Source: Gammaproteobacteria bacterium
Lineage (GTDB): Bacteria; Pseudomonadota; Gammaproteobacteria; Methylococcales; Methylomonadaceae
Assembly (NCBI GenBank): GCA_024276805.1
Contig: JAJRWJ010000418.1
Coordinates: 1 to 11,973 of the forward strand
Length of the DNA: 11,973 nucleotides
Reading direction: 5' to 3'
This document shows positions 1 through 6,076 of this stretch, piece after piece. Below the pieces are notes generated by a model that worked only from the letters and a program-made list of their open reading frames with translations, was not told the DNA's origin and ran no database searches. How positions within the stretch are numbered: position 1 is the stretch's first letter; each line of letters begins with the position of its first letter. The translations under genes were made by a program, and so were the position numbers.

Positions 1-124
1 ATTTGGCTCAAGGATGTGCCGGCTGTATCGGCGCCCTCTTTCGACTCAATCTTCTCAGCACCTGAGGAGAAGGAATCAAGGAATGGCAGAACATCTCCCG
101 GTGAGGCTGGAACTGCAGGGTCTG

Positions 125-190
125 CTTCACGGTAACAATTCCTGCCCGCCCGAAAGGATGGGTGAAGACATGCTGACCCTTTCGACTTGT
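125..190 (-). pseudogene. Possible HicA-like toxin remnant
   Basis: Read on the minus strand from 190 to 125, the codons give T-S-R-K-G-Q-H-V-F-T-H-P-F-G-R-A-G-I-V-T-V-K. This resembles the central beta-strand region of HicA/YcfA mRNA-interferase toxins, where a catalytic His follows Gly-Ser and a typical stretch is GSHHVFTHP followed by a GxVTVP-like strand. The frame has a stop just upstream (TAA at about 216-214). Downstream it runs on without the expected GTL-x-x-I-L-K-Q-A-G end, to a stop near the window edge. No start or HicB partner is visible. If real it is a decayed fragment; the match is short and could be chance. Confidence 0.2.
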
Positions 191-199
191 CAGAGTTTT

Positions 200-228
200 T
201 TGCCTGCTGAAATGTTAAGCAGTAGAAT
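200..228 (+). promoter_or_regulatory. Candidate sigma70 promoter of the VOC gene
   Basis: TTGCCT at 200-205 and TAGAAT at 223-228 are separated by 17 bases, giving a predicted start of transcription near 235 and a leader of about 64 bases before the ATG at 299. The -10 matches five of six consensus bases and the -35 four of six. This is a pattern match only. Confidence 0.35.
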
Positions 229-298
229 AGCGACAATATACCCAAACGATGGCAATCGTACGGCATTCATTTCATTCACTCCGTATATCAATACTACC

Positions 299-697
299 AT
301 GTCAAAATTCAACTTCGCGCTGCACCATGTCAGTCTGTTGGTTTCCGATACCCGGAAAGCACTGGATTTCTACCATGATATTCTGGATCTGCCGTTGGCG
401 AATCGGCCCGATATGGGCTTTCCCGGGGCGTGGCTGCAGGTGGGGGGGCAGCAAATTCATTTGCTGGAACTGGAAAATCCCGATCCCACCACCGGCAGGC
501 CGGCGCACGGCGGCAGGGACAGGCATTTTGCCATGACCGCCGATTGCATCGATGCCATTCGGGAGCACCTGGATCAGGCCGGCATTACTTACAGTTTGAG
601 CAAGTCGGGCCGTAAGGCGCTGTTTTGCCGCGATCCTGATGGCAATGCCGTGGAAATTATCCAGCGAGGACATGAACCTCAAGCCGCCGAATCCTGA
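299..697 (+). CDS. VOC family (glyoxalase-like) protein
   Basis: A 132-residue single-domain protein of the vicinal oxygen chelate superfamily, cytosolic, probably a metal-dependent lyase, isomerase or dioxygenase-like enzyme of unknown substrate. Visible family features are the N-terminal HHVSLLV strand (His9/His10), the KALDFYHDILDLPL helix, the IHLLELENP strand (Glu57), DRHFAM (His76) and the FCRDPDGNAVEII end (Glu119). His10 (or His9), Glu57, His76 and Glu119 are the likely metal-binding quartet, so the active site looks intact. The length is normal for a two-module VOC monomer that works as a dimer. The frame is open upstream to the window edge, but residue similarity begins only at the Met at 299, where I place the start despite a poor ribosome binding site. 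It stands alone on its strand. The substrate cannot be told from the sequence; naming it glyoxalase I would be over-reading. Confidence 0.85.
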   Translation: MSKFNFALHHVSLLVSDTRKALDFYHDILDLPLANRPDMGFPGAWLQVGGQQIHLLELENPDPTTGRPAHGGRDRHFAMTADCIDAIREHLDQAGITYSLSKSGRKALFCRDPDGNAVEIIQRGHEPQAAES

Positions 698-741
698 TTG
701 CATAATCCGTTACAGCCCTTAGCTGTCCACTTATGGTATTT

Positions 742-763
742 TTGATTAATAATCAATGACTTA
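742..763 (+). promoter_or_regulatory. AT-rich palindrome with IHF-like core
   Basis: TTGATT (742-747) and AATCAA (751-756) form a perfect 6-bp inverted repeat around AAT. The right arm continues as AATCAATGACTTA (751-763), which fits the IHF core consensus WATCAANNNNTTR. It lies about 220 bases upstream of the tRNA-Ser gene in the 286-base gap after the VOC gene. A match of this quality is expected by chance roughly once in a few windows of this size, so it is only a candidate. Confidence 0.25.
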
Positions 764-895
764 TTGTTATCAGTCATGTCGGAGCTTCCTTGTGCCGGAG
801 TGGTTCCGGTCATTTATTGATGGGAGCTGAGTACTGCGCAGATTCGGTTCCGGAAGCGTGTCGGTTGAAAATAAGCAGGAAGAAATCCTGTTGAT

Positions 896-913
896 GGCGA
901 TTGTATCATCGCC
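896..913 (+). repeat. 6-bp inverted repeat upstream of tRNA-Ser
   Basis: GGCGAT (896-901) and ATCGCC (908-913) form a perfect inverted repeat with a 6-base loop, about 30 bases upstream of the tRNA promoter -35. It has no T-run, so it is not an intrinsic terminator. It may be an operator or may have no function. Confidence 0.3.
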
Positions 914-944
914 GCAACACATAGAAAAAAGCCAATTACAAAAG

Positions 945-974
945 TTGGCATTTCATATATCTTTACGGTACTAT
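945..974 (+). promoter_or_regulatory. tRNA-Ser promoter with GC-rich discriminator
   Basis: TTGGCA at 945-950 and TACTAT at 969-974 are 18 bases apart, and transcription would start close to 981, only a few bases before the mature tRNA 5' end at 984. The -10 is followed by AGCGGCC, a GC-rich discriminator of the kind that makes stable-RNA promoters sensitive to ppGpp (stringent control) in proteobacteria. Position relative to a certain tRNA gene makes this one of the better-supported promoters in the window. Confidence 0.6.
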
Positions 975-983
975 AGCGGCCTT

Positions 984-1074
984 GGAGAGGTGGCTGAGTG
1001 GCCGAAAGCGGCGGTCTTGAAAACCGTTGAGGGTTTGTAGCCCTCCCAGGGTTCGAATCCCTGCCTCTCCGCCA
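984..1074 (+). tRNA. serT: tRNA-Ser (anticodon UGA)
   Basis: A 91-base class II tRNA. The acceptor stem pairs GGAGAGG (984-990) with CCTCTCC (1064-1070), followed by discriminator G1071 and an encoded CCA at 1072-1074. The anticodon loop CTTGAAA has TGA at 1018-1020, reading UCA and related UCN codons, and sits in a GCGGT/ACCGT stem. The long variable arm GAGGG-TTTGTAG-CCCTC is typical of tRNA-Ser. The T-loop is GTTCGAATC. All stems close, so the gene looks functional. The symbol serT follows the E. coli name for this isoacceptor. No integrase or duplicated tRNA 3' end is seen nearby, so it is not an obvious island insertion site, and no clear intrinsic terminator follows it. Confidence 0.97.
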
Positions 1075-1215
1075 TTCTCAAGTTCTACCCTACCTTTTCC
1101 AACCTGCTCCAGGAAAGTTTTCCAAGGCACAGCCAGTGTTTCCAATAGCGGAGTTGGATCCTCTCAGTTGCATCGTCTTGTGCAATCCGGTATTCAGAGT
1201 ATCAGCCGATTGTAC

Positions 1216-1244
1216 TTGTCACCTGAATGTTGACAAGCTAGAAT
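1216..1244 (+). promoter_or_regulatory. Sigma70 promoter upstream of the FlgO-like gene
   Basis: TTGTCA at 1216-1221 and TAGAAT at 1239-1244 are separated by exactly 17 bases, and each hexamer matches five of six consensus positions. Transcription would start near 1251, giving a leader of about 185 bases before the lipoprotein ATG and about 29 bases before the small ORF at 1280. A perfect TTGACA at 1230-1235 lies inside the spacer but has no partnered -10. Confidence 0.5.
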
Positions 1245-1279
1245 TAATTGCTGTTGCAGGGTGTTTTTCTTCATTCCAG

Positions 1280-1405
1280 ATGGTGATGAAACTTATCGCA
1301 GGAACAGGAAAAACCGCCATTTTATGCTTGATCTCTCTTTACCTTTTATTTTCCATCACTACAGCGGAATGTAAATCTACAAGTGGGTGGGGCATAGGAC
1401 AATGA
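1280..1405 (+). CDS. Possible small membrane or exported peptide
   Basis: A 41-codon ORF whose translation has a basic start (Lys4, Lys11), a hydrophobic run at about residues 13-26 (AILCLISLYLLFSI) and then TTAEC, so it looks like a signal peptide or single membrane segment with a short polar tail. It lies just after a good promoter and ends 30 bases before the lipoprotein gene. Against it: no ribosome binding site sits at the right distance from ATG 1280 or the in-frame ATG 1286, and I recognise no family. It may be a leader ORF, a decayed gene, or chance. Confidence 0.22.
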   Translation: MVMKLIAGTGKTAILCLISLYLLFSITTAECKSTSGWGIGQ

Positions 1406-1435
1406 CACCATTAAATTTTTAAAGGAGAGCGTTTT

Positions 1436-1993
1436 ATGAATAACAAAATGGCAATCGTCATGCTGATATTTCTTACAGCCGTGTTGAGCGGTTGCAAGAC
1501 AGCCTATCAATACCCCATAGAAGATGTGGATCTGGTGGAAGTCAGTTATGACGCCGTGGACACTCTGCTGAAGAAAACCAGTCAACCGCTCGCTAAAAAT
1601 TCACTGATCATCGTCAGCACCCTGGTCAATGTCGACGACCTGAACCAGACCTCCGCATTCGGTCGTATCGTCGCGGATCAGATCGCCTCGGCTTTCAACA
1701 ATGCCGGCTACCGCATCATGGGCATGGAAATGCCGACCGCAGTGTTTGTCAAGGAGGAAGGGGGCATGCTGCATCTTTCCGATGAAACCAGAAAAATCCT
1801 GGAAAAACATAACGCCTCGGCACTGGTCGTTGGTGTGTTTGCCGCTGGCAGGCGAACAGCCTATGTGTCGCTGAGGATTGTCGATCTGGCAAGCAAGAAT
1901 ATTATTTCATCCACGGATTTTTCCGTGCCAATGGGGCCGGATGCCAGAGTCCTGTTGAAACCAAAGGAAACCGGTGACGCCAAGCCCAGGTAA
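1436..1993 (+). CDS. FlgO-domain outer-membrane lipoprotein
   Basis: A 185-residue predicted lipoprotein. The N-terminus has a short hydrophobic signal (residues 5-17) and the lipobox Leu17-Ser18-Gly19-Cys20. Lys21 at position +2 is not the Asp inner-membrane retention signal, so outer-membrane sorting is likely. Residues about 35-165 resemble the FlgO domain: a YDAVDTLL helix, a LIIVSTLVNVDDL strand, SAFGRIVADQIASAF, GYRIM, a long linker, then ALVVGVFAAGRRTAYVSLRIVDLASKNII. Vibrio FlgO is a lipoprotein needed for normal flagellar assembly and motility, but FlgO-like domains also occur in proteins away from flagellar loci, and no flagellar gene is seen here. The start is well fixed by AAAGGAGAG 7 bases before ATG 1436. 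No terminator is evident after the stop. Confidence 0.78.
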   Translation: MNNKMAIVMLIFLTAVLSGCKTAYQYPIEDVDLVEVSYDAVDTLLKKTSQPLAKNSLIIVSTLVNVDDLNQTSAFGRIVADQIASAFNNAGYRIMGMEMPTAVFVKEEGGMLHLSDETRKILEKHNASALVVGVFAAGRRTAYVSLRIVDLASKNIISSTDFSVPMGPDARVLLKPKETGDAKPR

Positions 1994-2253
1994 CCATTGA
2001 GGGGGACCAGGCGTGCTGGCCAAGCAGCGTTCCGAGCTGCAGAAAATACATTGGCACTTTTCATAGTGTTCAAGTTTCTCCCTTGTGCAACACCTGTATG
2101 GATGGTTCTGCCATGAAAATATTTTGCATTCAATTGCTCGCATAAACATGGAACCTCAAGGGAAAATAGTTGCTGCACTTGCGTCGGGGTGACCGTGTTT
2201 ACCTCTGGATGATGAAGCGCCGGCAGTGGAAGTCAGGTTTACTCCCGGCCGTT

Positions 2254-3813
2254 TCAGTCTGTCGCCTTGCTGGATAACACATGCAGCAAAGCATCGATGG
2301 CGGCTGGGTTTTCGGTATCGATCGACAGGCAGTTTTCCAGTTCCTCGGCAGTCAGTTCTTCCTGGCTTTGTATCTGTTGCTGCAATACCGCCAGGCTGGC
2401 TTCGGATGCATCCCGGCCGGCTTTTTCCCGCTGTACGATTCGCTGTCGCAGGGTATCGCTATTTGCCTGACAATGCACAATGAGCAATGGAATCCGCTTT
2501 TCCCCGGCAAGTTCACGAAATGGGCGACGTTGTTTTCGCCGCAGGAAGGTGGCATCGACGATGACCGTATAACCGGCATCGATTGCAATTCCGGTCAGCT
2601 GCAGAAGTCGGCGGTAGGTCTCGGCGGTGGCTTGCTCGGTGTATAGATGACCGCCAAGCCCGGACCCGCTGCGCTGTTCCGGCGGCAACCGATGCAGCCT
2701 TTTTCTTTCCACATCGGAACGTATGCGGATCGCCGGCAGGGTTTCCAGCAGGCGCTGTGAAAGCGTCGTTTTTCCCGAGCCCGACAGTCCATGGCAAAGG
2801 ATCAGGCGGGGCCTGGGAGGCCTGCTGCAGGTGTTTGCCAGAGAGAGATAGTCGTGCAGCTCCTGCCGGTGCTGAACCTGCCCCGGATCCTGCTGTACAC
2901 GTATGCAGGCGACTTTTGCCCGCACCAGGGCGCGATACACCAGGTAGAAACGCAGCACCGTCAGCCCGGCATAATCACCGCCAAGCATGAGATAGGCGTT
3001 CAGGAAGCGGAAGGCCAAATCGCTGCGTCGGTGATCGACGAGATCCATGATCAGAAAGGCGATGTCGCTGATGACATCGATCCAGCGCAGTCTGGCATTG
3101 AATTCTATGCCATCGAATGGCATGGCGCGACCCTGATAGCTGACGATATTGCCCAGGTGCAGATCGCCGTGACATTCCCGGATGAAGCCGGCTGTTCTAC
3201 GTTGCTGGAAAACTGGCGACAGCTTGCGATACTGCGTTGTGCTCCACGACTGCAACTGTTGCAACTGCGGCATGGATTGTGAATCGACCGCGTCCTGGAG
3301 CTGCTGAAAGTTCTCCATGACCGGTGTCAGAATCGTTTCGGGTGTGCCAAAGGGTGTCTCCAGAGTGGCCCTTGGCGCCTGTTCATGAAAACGGGCAATC
3401 AGTATTGCCAGCTGGTCCAGCAGTCCGGTAGTCAGTGTTCCGGCCTGGAGCAGGTTGATGAACAGGTTGTGCTGGGCGAAGCGGCGCATCTTCACGGCAT
3501 AGTCGAGCACCGGGCCAGAGCCATCGATGGCTGGGTTTTGCACTGAGCCGGTAATGGCAACGACGTCCAGATATATCTCTGGTGCGAGGCGGGCGTTCAG
3601 ACGCAATTCTTCCCGGCAGAAGAAGCGGCGCTTTTCCAGTGTGGAAAAGTCGAGGAAACCCAGATCCAGCGGCTTCTTGATTTTATAGGCATATTCCCCG
3701 CATAGCAGTACCCAGGAAATATGTGTCTCCAGCAACTGGAAATGCTCTGCCGGATGCCCGTAAATGGATGGATTCTGCAGTGCGGCAAGCAGGTCACGCG
3801 CATTGTCTGGCAT
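2254..3813 (-). CDS. Bifunctional APH-like phosphotransferase / P-loop kinase
   Basis: A 519-residue fusion of two domains. Residues about 20-330 form an aminoglycoside-phosphotransferase-like (protein-kinase-fold) domain of the COG2187 type: YKIKKPLDLGFLDFSTLEKR at 43-62 with the ATP-binding lysine region, the catalytic loop HGDLHLGN at 215-222 (Asp217 as catalytic base, Asn222 metal ligand), and FDGIEFN at 233-239 in place of the more usual FDCIEFN. Residues about 335-510 are an AAA/zeta-like kinase of the COG0645 type, with Walker A GLSGSGKT at 342-349, RSDVERKRL at 365-373 and DATFL at 420-424. This fusion is widespread in proteobacteria and its substrate is not established; the APH name does not imply antibiotic resistance. 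The start Met at 3813 lacks a strong ribosome binding site. It lies 65 bases after the hydrolase gene on the same strand, with no T-tailed hairpin between them, so cotranscription is likely. Confidence 0.88.
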   Translation of the reverse strand: MPDNARDLLAALQNPSIYGHPAEHFQLLETHISWVLLCGEYAYKIKKPLDLGFLDFSTLEKRRFFCREELRLNARLAPEIYLDVVAITGSVQNPAIDGSGPVLDYAVKMRRFAQHNLFINLLQAGTLTTGLLDQLAILIARFHEQAPRATLETPFGTPETILTPVMENFQQLQDAVDSQSMPQLQQLQSWSTTQYRKLSPVFQQRRTAGFIRECHGDLHLGNIVSYQGRAMPFDGIEFNARLRWIDVISDIAFLIMDLVDHRRSDLAFRFLNAYLMLGGDYAGLTVLRFYLVYRALVRAKVACIRVQQDPGQVQHRQELHDYLSLANTCSRPPRPRLILCHGLSGSGKTTLSQRLLETLPAIRIRSDVERKRLHRLPPEQRSGSGLGGHLYTEQATAETYRRLLQLTGIAIDAGYTVIVDATFLRRKQRRPFRELAGEKRIPLLIVHCQANSDTLRQRIVQREKAGRDASEASLAVLQQQIQSQEELTAEELENCLSIDTENPAAIDALLHVLSSKATD

Positions 3814-3878
3814 GGTGGATTCTCAGATTTCTCAGGCAACGCCTGGATATTTTCCGGGCAGCTGCATTGCCTTGCCCT

Positions 3879-4904
3879 TCAGGAGGCGTAAAATTCGTTC
3901 ACCAGCAACAGGGTATTGAACAGCATGGTCTGCTTCCGGGTATAGATGCCATGACCGAACAGGGTTTCGATGCAATTGGGCAGCAAGCCGGCGGCATCGT
4001 CATAGTCGACTTTGATGGTTTTGCCAAATGCAGACTGGCTGCGCTTGCACTGGTGCAGCCTTGCCAGGGCCTTGCTGCGTTTGCTTCCGTCATCCAACAC
4101 CTTGTCCAGTTCGCCATTGAGACCCTGCAGATCGGCCGGCGCGGGAAAATCCGTGCCTTCGCCGCCCCATTGCTGGACATAGTCGCCATGTATGGTGTGC
4201 AGCAGATCATTGAGTGATACCGAGGACATGCTCAGGCTTCGGTCGTTGACGACGTGGCGCAGTGTATAATCCGCGTGTTTCCCCCAGGGATAGCGGGGCG
4301 GCATGCCGAAGGTGGCGATATCCAGATGTACCTGCCTGATTTTATCGAGTTTGCCTGGCAATGCATCGACTTCGTATCCAGCTTGTCTGGCAATATGCAG
4401 CAGTTGGCCGGCTTTGTCTCCACCTTCCAGCAACGTGGTCATCAGAGCATAGAGTTGTCCGGCATGACTGTGTCCGATCAGCAGCAGGCGGTCCTCGCTG
4501 GTGAAATCGTCACCAATATCTTCAGCCAGTGAATTGATCAGTTGCATCGTGCCTTTCAGGCGAGCCAGGTGAAAATTGCCGCTGTCCCATATCACCGCTG
4601 TGCAGGGAATATCATCGCCCAATGATGTCTGAAAGGCGTCGATATAGGCGCTGGTATAGTTGCCGGTATCATCCATGACCCGGTCGATGCCGGCCTTGAT
4701 GAGAATCTTCAGACGTTCGATTCTCCACGGGTCGAGAAATGCTGCGAACATGTCCAGGATGCCCAGGGGGCTGTCGCCGACAAAAGTCCCGTGGGTAAAA
4801 TAGACATGTCGCACCCGATGGTCTTGCATGATGGCGCCGCATTCGTGCATCTGCTGCTCCCAGGGTCCTGTCTGGTAGGTTTCCACAGGTTCAAATTTGA
4901 GCAT
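3879..4904 (-). CDS. Alpha/beta-hydrolase-like protein of unknown function
   Basis: A 341-residue cytosolic protein without a signal peptide. GHSHAG (144-149), placed after a hydrophobic strand, is a nucleophile-elbow-like motif with Ser146 as probable nucleophile. HVYFTHGTFVGDSP (33-46) is the strand and oxyanion-loop HGTF element seen in esterase and lipase folds. Two later conserved-looking stretches, HGDYVQQWGGEGTDF (239-253) and FGHGIYTRKQTMLFN (316-330), offer candidate catalytic acid and base residues (Asp241, His239, His318). I do not recognise a characterised family or substrate. The frame extends upstream to 5030, but GAGGAAA 8 bases before ATG 4904 and the loss of any domain feature upstream favour 4904. 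It is probably the first gene of a two-gene unit with the phosphotransferase-kinase fusion. Confidence 0.75.
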   Translation of the reverse strand: MLKFEPVETYQTGPWEQQMHECGAIMQDHRVRHVYFTHGTFVGDSPLGILDMFAAFLDPWRIERLKILIKAGIDRVMDDTGNYTSAYIDAFQTSLGDDIPCTAVIWDSGNFHLARLKGTMQLINSLAEDIGDDFTSEDRLLLIGHSHAGQLYALMTTLLEGGDKAGQLLHIARQAGYEVDALPGKLDKIRQVHLDIATFGMPPRYPWGKHADYTLRHVVNDRSLSMSSVSLNDLLHTIHGDYVQQWGGEGTDFPAPADLQGLNGELDKVLDDGSKRSKALARLHQCKRSQSAFGKTIKVDYDDAAGLLPNCIETLFGHGIYTRKQTMLFNTLLLVNEFYAS

Positions 4905-5042
4905 GAAAATTTCCTCGAGGTCTGTTGCTTGATTCGATCGTACCGCTATCTTCCAGGATAATGAAAGTTCCGCGCATCCAGATGCAAGTGCGGCGCCTAT
5001 GTTACTTTTTATGCTGCTATATTTTTGCAAGCGATGGAAAGT

Positions 5043-5102
5043 TATAGACAGTTAGCGTCTAAAAACACCCATCCGCAGGGTGTCTATAGGGGGTGTCTAT
5101 AG
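5043..5102. repeat. Clustered direct and inverted GGGTGTCTATAG repeats
   Basis: GGGTGTCTATAG occurs at 5078-5089 and again at 5091-5102 with a 13-base period. The inverse orientation appears as CTAAAAACACCC at 5059-5070 (10 of 12 positions pair with the first copy around the loop ATCCGCA) and as TATAGACA at 5043-5050, a perfect complement of TGTCTATA. As minus-strand RNA, the central hairpin pairs AGACACCC with GGGUGUUU and ends in U residues. It could therefore act as a weak terminator for the nfeD-slipin transcript. Alternatively these are binding sites, or the end of a small non-autonomous element. Confidence 0.6.
5061..5085 (-). terminator. Possible weak intrinsic terminator
   Basis: On the minus strand ACACCC (5070-5065 complement) and GGGTGT form a 6-8 bp hairpin with a 7-base loop, with five T residues at its 3' side. 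It lies about 260 bases beyond the slipin stop, and part of the T-run is inside the stem, so termination is uncertain. Confidence 0.3.
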
Positions 5103-5342
5103 AAAGAGAGCAGCCAGTGCGATTAGCTGTGCTCTTGATATTCAATGGCTTGTGGTCATCGATACTGTGGACACATCTTGTGCCGAATTAGCTCCCGTTA
5201 TTATGGACGGGAACAAAATACTTCATGGCTTAACCGTAAGGTGCTGCACCAGAAGGGTTCCTGAACGCCGTTGCCGGAAACACAGCCAAAAGACTTCTCC
5301 CACTGTCCAACTATACCAATCCAGGCACTGATTGACAGGCCA

Positions 5343-6074
5343 TTATTTCTTCAAAATATCGATCGGCAGCGGAAAGACGATGGTCGATGAGTTTTCGCCG
5401 GCGATTTCCGTGAGTGTCTGCAGATATCTGAGCTGAATGGCCTGGGGTTGTTGTGACAGCTTCTGTGCTGCGGCCAGTAATTTCTCGGAGGCCTGCAGTT
5501 CACCTTCCGCATGAATGACTTTCGCCCGTCGGGTACGCTCCGCTTCCGCCTGCTGGGCGATGGATCTGACCATGCTTTCATCCAGATCCACATGTTTGAT
5601 TTCGACATTGGATACCTTGATGCCCCAGGCATCGGTCTGCTGATCGAGAATGGATTGAATGTCGACATTCAGCCGGTCCCGTTCCGCCAGTATTTCGTCC
5701 AGCTCATGCTGGCCGAGTACCGAGCGCAGCGTGGTCTGGGCCAGCTGGCTGGTGGCGTTGTAGAAATCCTCCACCTGGATGATCGCCTTGTCGGGATCGA
5801 TGACCCGAAAATACACCACCGCATTCACTTTCACCGACACATTGTCCCGGGAAATGACATCCTGGGTGGGGACATCCATGACGATGGTGCGCAGGTCCAC
5901 GCGCACCATCTGCTGGATCATTGGAATGACGATGATGAATCCCGGCCCCTTGACCTTGTGGAATCTGCCCAGCAGGAAGATCACGCCGCGTTCGTATTCC
6001 CGCAGCACCTTGAAGGCACTGAGGACCAGCAATAACAGTATACTGCCAAAAATATAAGCAAAATAGGCAACCAT
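5343..6074 (-). CDS. Slipin (SPFH/stomatin-family membrane protein)
   Basis: A 243-residue slipin, a membrane-scaffold protein of the stomatin/prohibitin/flotillin/HflKC superfamily. Residues about 3-21 form the membrane anchor; the SPFH domain follows, with EYERGVIFLLGRF, KGPGFIIVIP, RDNVSVKVNAVVYFRV and LRSVLGQHELDEILAERDRLN. An Ala/Glu/Lys-rich helical region follows (about residues 165-215), then the hydrophobic STIVFPLPIDIL end. The length is typical of short bacterial slipins. Partner NfeD proteases are known to be encoded next to slipins and to cleave their hydrophobic C-terminus in archaea. The first ATG at 6080 overlaps the NfeD stop as ATGA, but AGGAG lies only 1 base before it; ATG 6074 has AGGAG at 7 bases, so I prefer 6074. 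Either way the two genes are translationally coupled. Confidence 0.93.
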   Translation of the reverse strand: MVAYFAYIFGSILLLLVLSAFKVLREYERGVIFLLGRFHKVKGPGFIIVIPMIQQMVRVDLRTIVMDVPTQDVISRDNVSVKVNAVVYFRVIDPDKAIIQVEDFYNATSQLAQTTLRSVLGQHELDEILAERDRLNVDIQSILDQQTDAWGIKVSNVEIKHVDLDESMVRSIAQQAEAERTRRAKVIHAEGELQASEKLLAAAQKLSQQPQAIQLRYLQTLTEIAGENSSTIVFPLPIDILKK

Positions 6075-6076
6075 CG

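Larger units (their letters stand above)
1..298. other. Leading region without an intact gene
   Basis: No convincing intact gene is seen here. The plus-strand frame of the VOC gene stays open from the window start (codons from position 2), but the translation before position 299 is Arg/Ser/Gln-rich, has no family resemblance and lacks a fitting ribosome binding site, so it is read as non-coding. On the minus strand, codons between about 190 and 125 resemble the core of a HicA-type toxin (see the separate entry). Several GGA triplets occur (for example TCAAGGATGT at 8-17, close to the CsrA/RsmA RNA-binding consensus), but they are not displayed in clear hairpin loops, so no regulatory RNA is called. 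Confidence 0.5.
1075..1435. other. 361-base interval between tRNA-Ser and the FlgO-like gene
   Basis: This stretch holds no recognised gene. It contains a good sigma70-type promoter (1216-1244), a possible 41-codon membrane ORF (1280-1405) and the strong ribosome binding site AAAGGAGAG (1421-1429) of the following lipoprotein gene. The first 140 bases after the tRNA show only a weak CTTTTCC/GGAAAG pairing (about 1094-1120) followed by four T residues, which is too poor to call a terminator. Confidence 0.6.
4905..5342. other. 438-base intergenic stretch with repeats
   Basis: No gene is supported here. The interval separates the slipin gene from the hydrolase gene, both on the minus strand. 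It holds the repeat cluster at 5043-5102 and a 6-bp inverted repeat TCCCGT/ACGGGA at 5193-5212 with an 8-base loop and no T-run. An 83-codon plus-strand frame (5080-5331) overlaps the repeats, starts with no ribosome binding site and resembles no protein. No well-formed minus-strand promoter for the hydrolase gene was found; TTGCAA and TAACAT (about 5030-4999) are 20 bases apart, which is too far. Confidence 0.6.

Noticed and set aside
8..160. CsrA/RsmA-sequestering small RNA suggested by several GGA triplets
   Set aside because: Only one triplet fits the extended consensus, and the triplets are not in repeated hairpin loops; no promoter and terminator frame the region.
858..1040. A 60-codon frame ending inside the tRNA-Ser gene
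   Set aside because: It runs through the tRNA promoter and into the tRNA anticodon arm, so it cannot be a real coding region.
2024..2040. GCAGC/GCTGC inverted repeat after the FlgO-like gene as a convergent terminator
   Set aside because: The 5-bp stem with a 7-base loop is not followed by T residues on either strand; the rest of the 1994-2253 gap shows nothing clearer.
2254..3813. Aminoglycoside-resistance gene
   Set aside because: The phosphotransferase domain belongs to the chromosomal COG2187-type family fused to a P-loop kinase, not to the dedicated resistance enzymes; resistance cannot be inferred.
5193..5212. TCCCGT/ACGGGA hairpin as terminator of the slipin gene
   Set aside because: The stem is short with an 8-base loop and neither strand has a T-run after it.
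5080..5331. An 83-codon plus-strand frame in the intergenic stretch
   Set aside because: It starts inside the repeat cluster, has no ribosome binding site and resembles no protein family.
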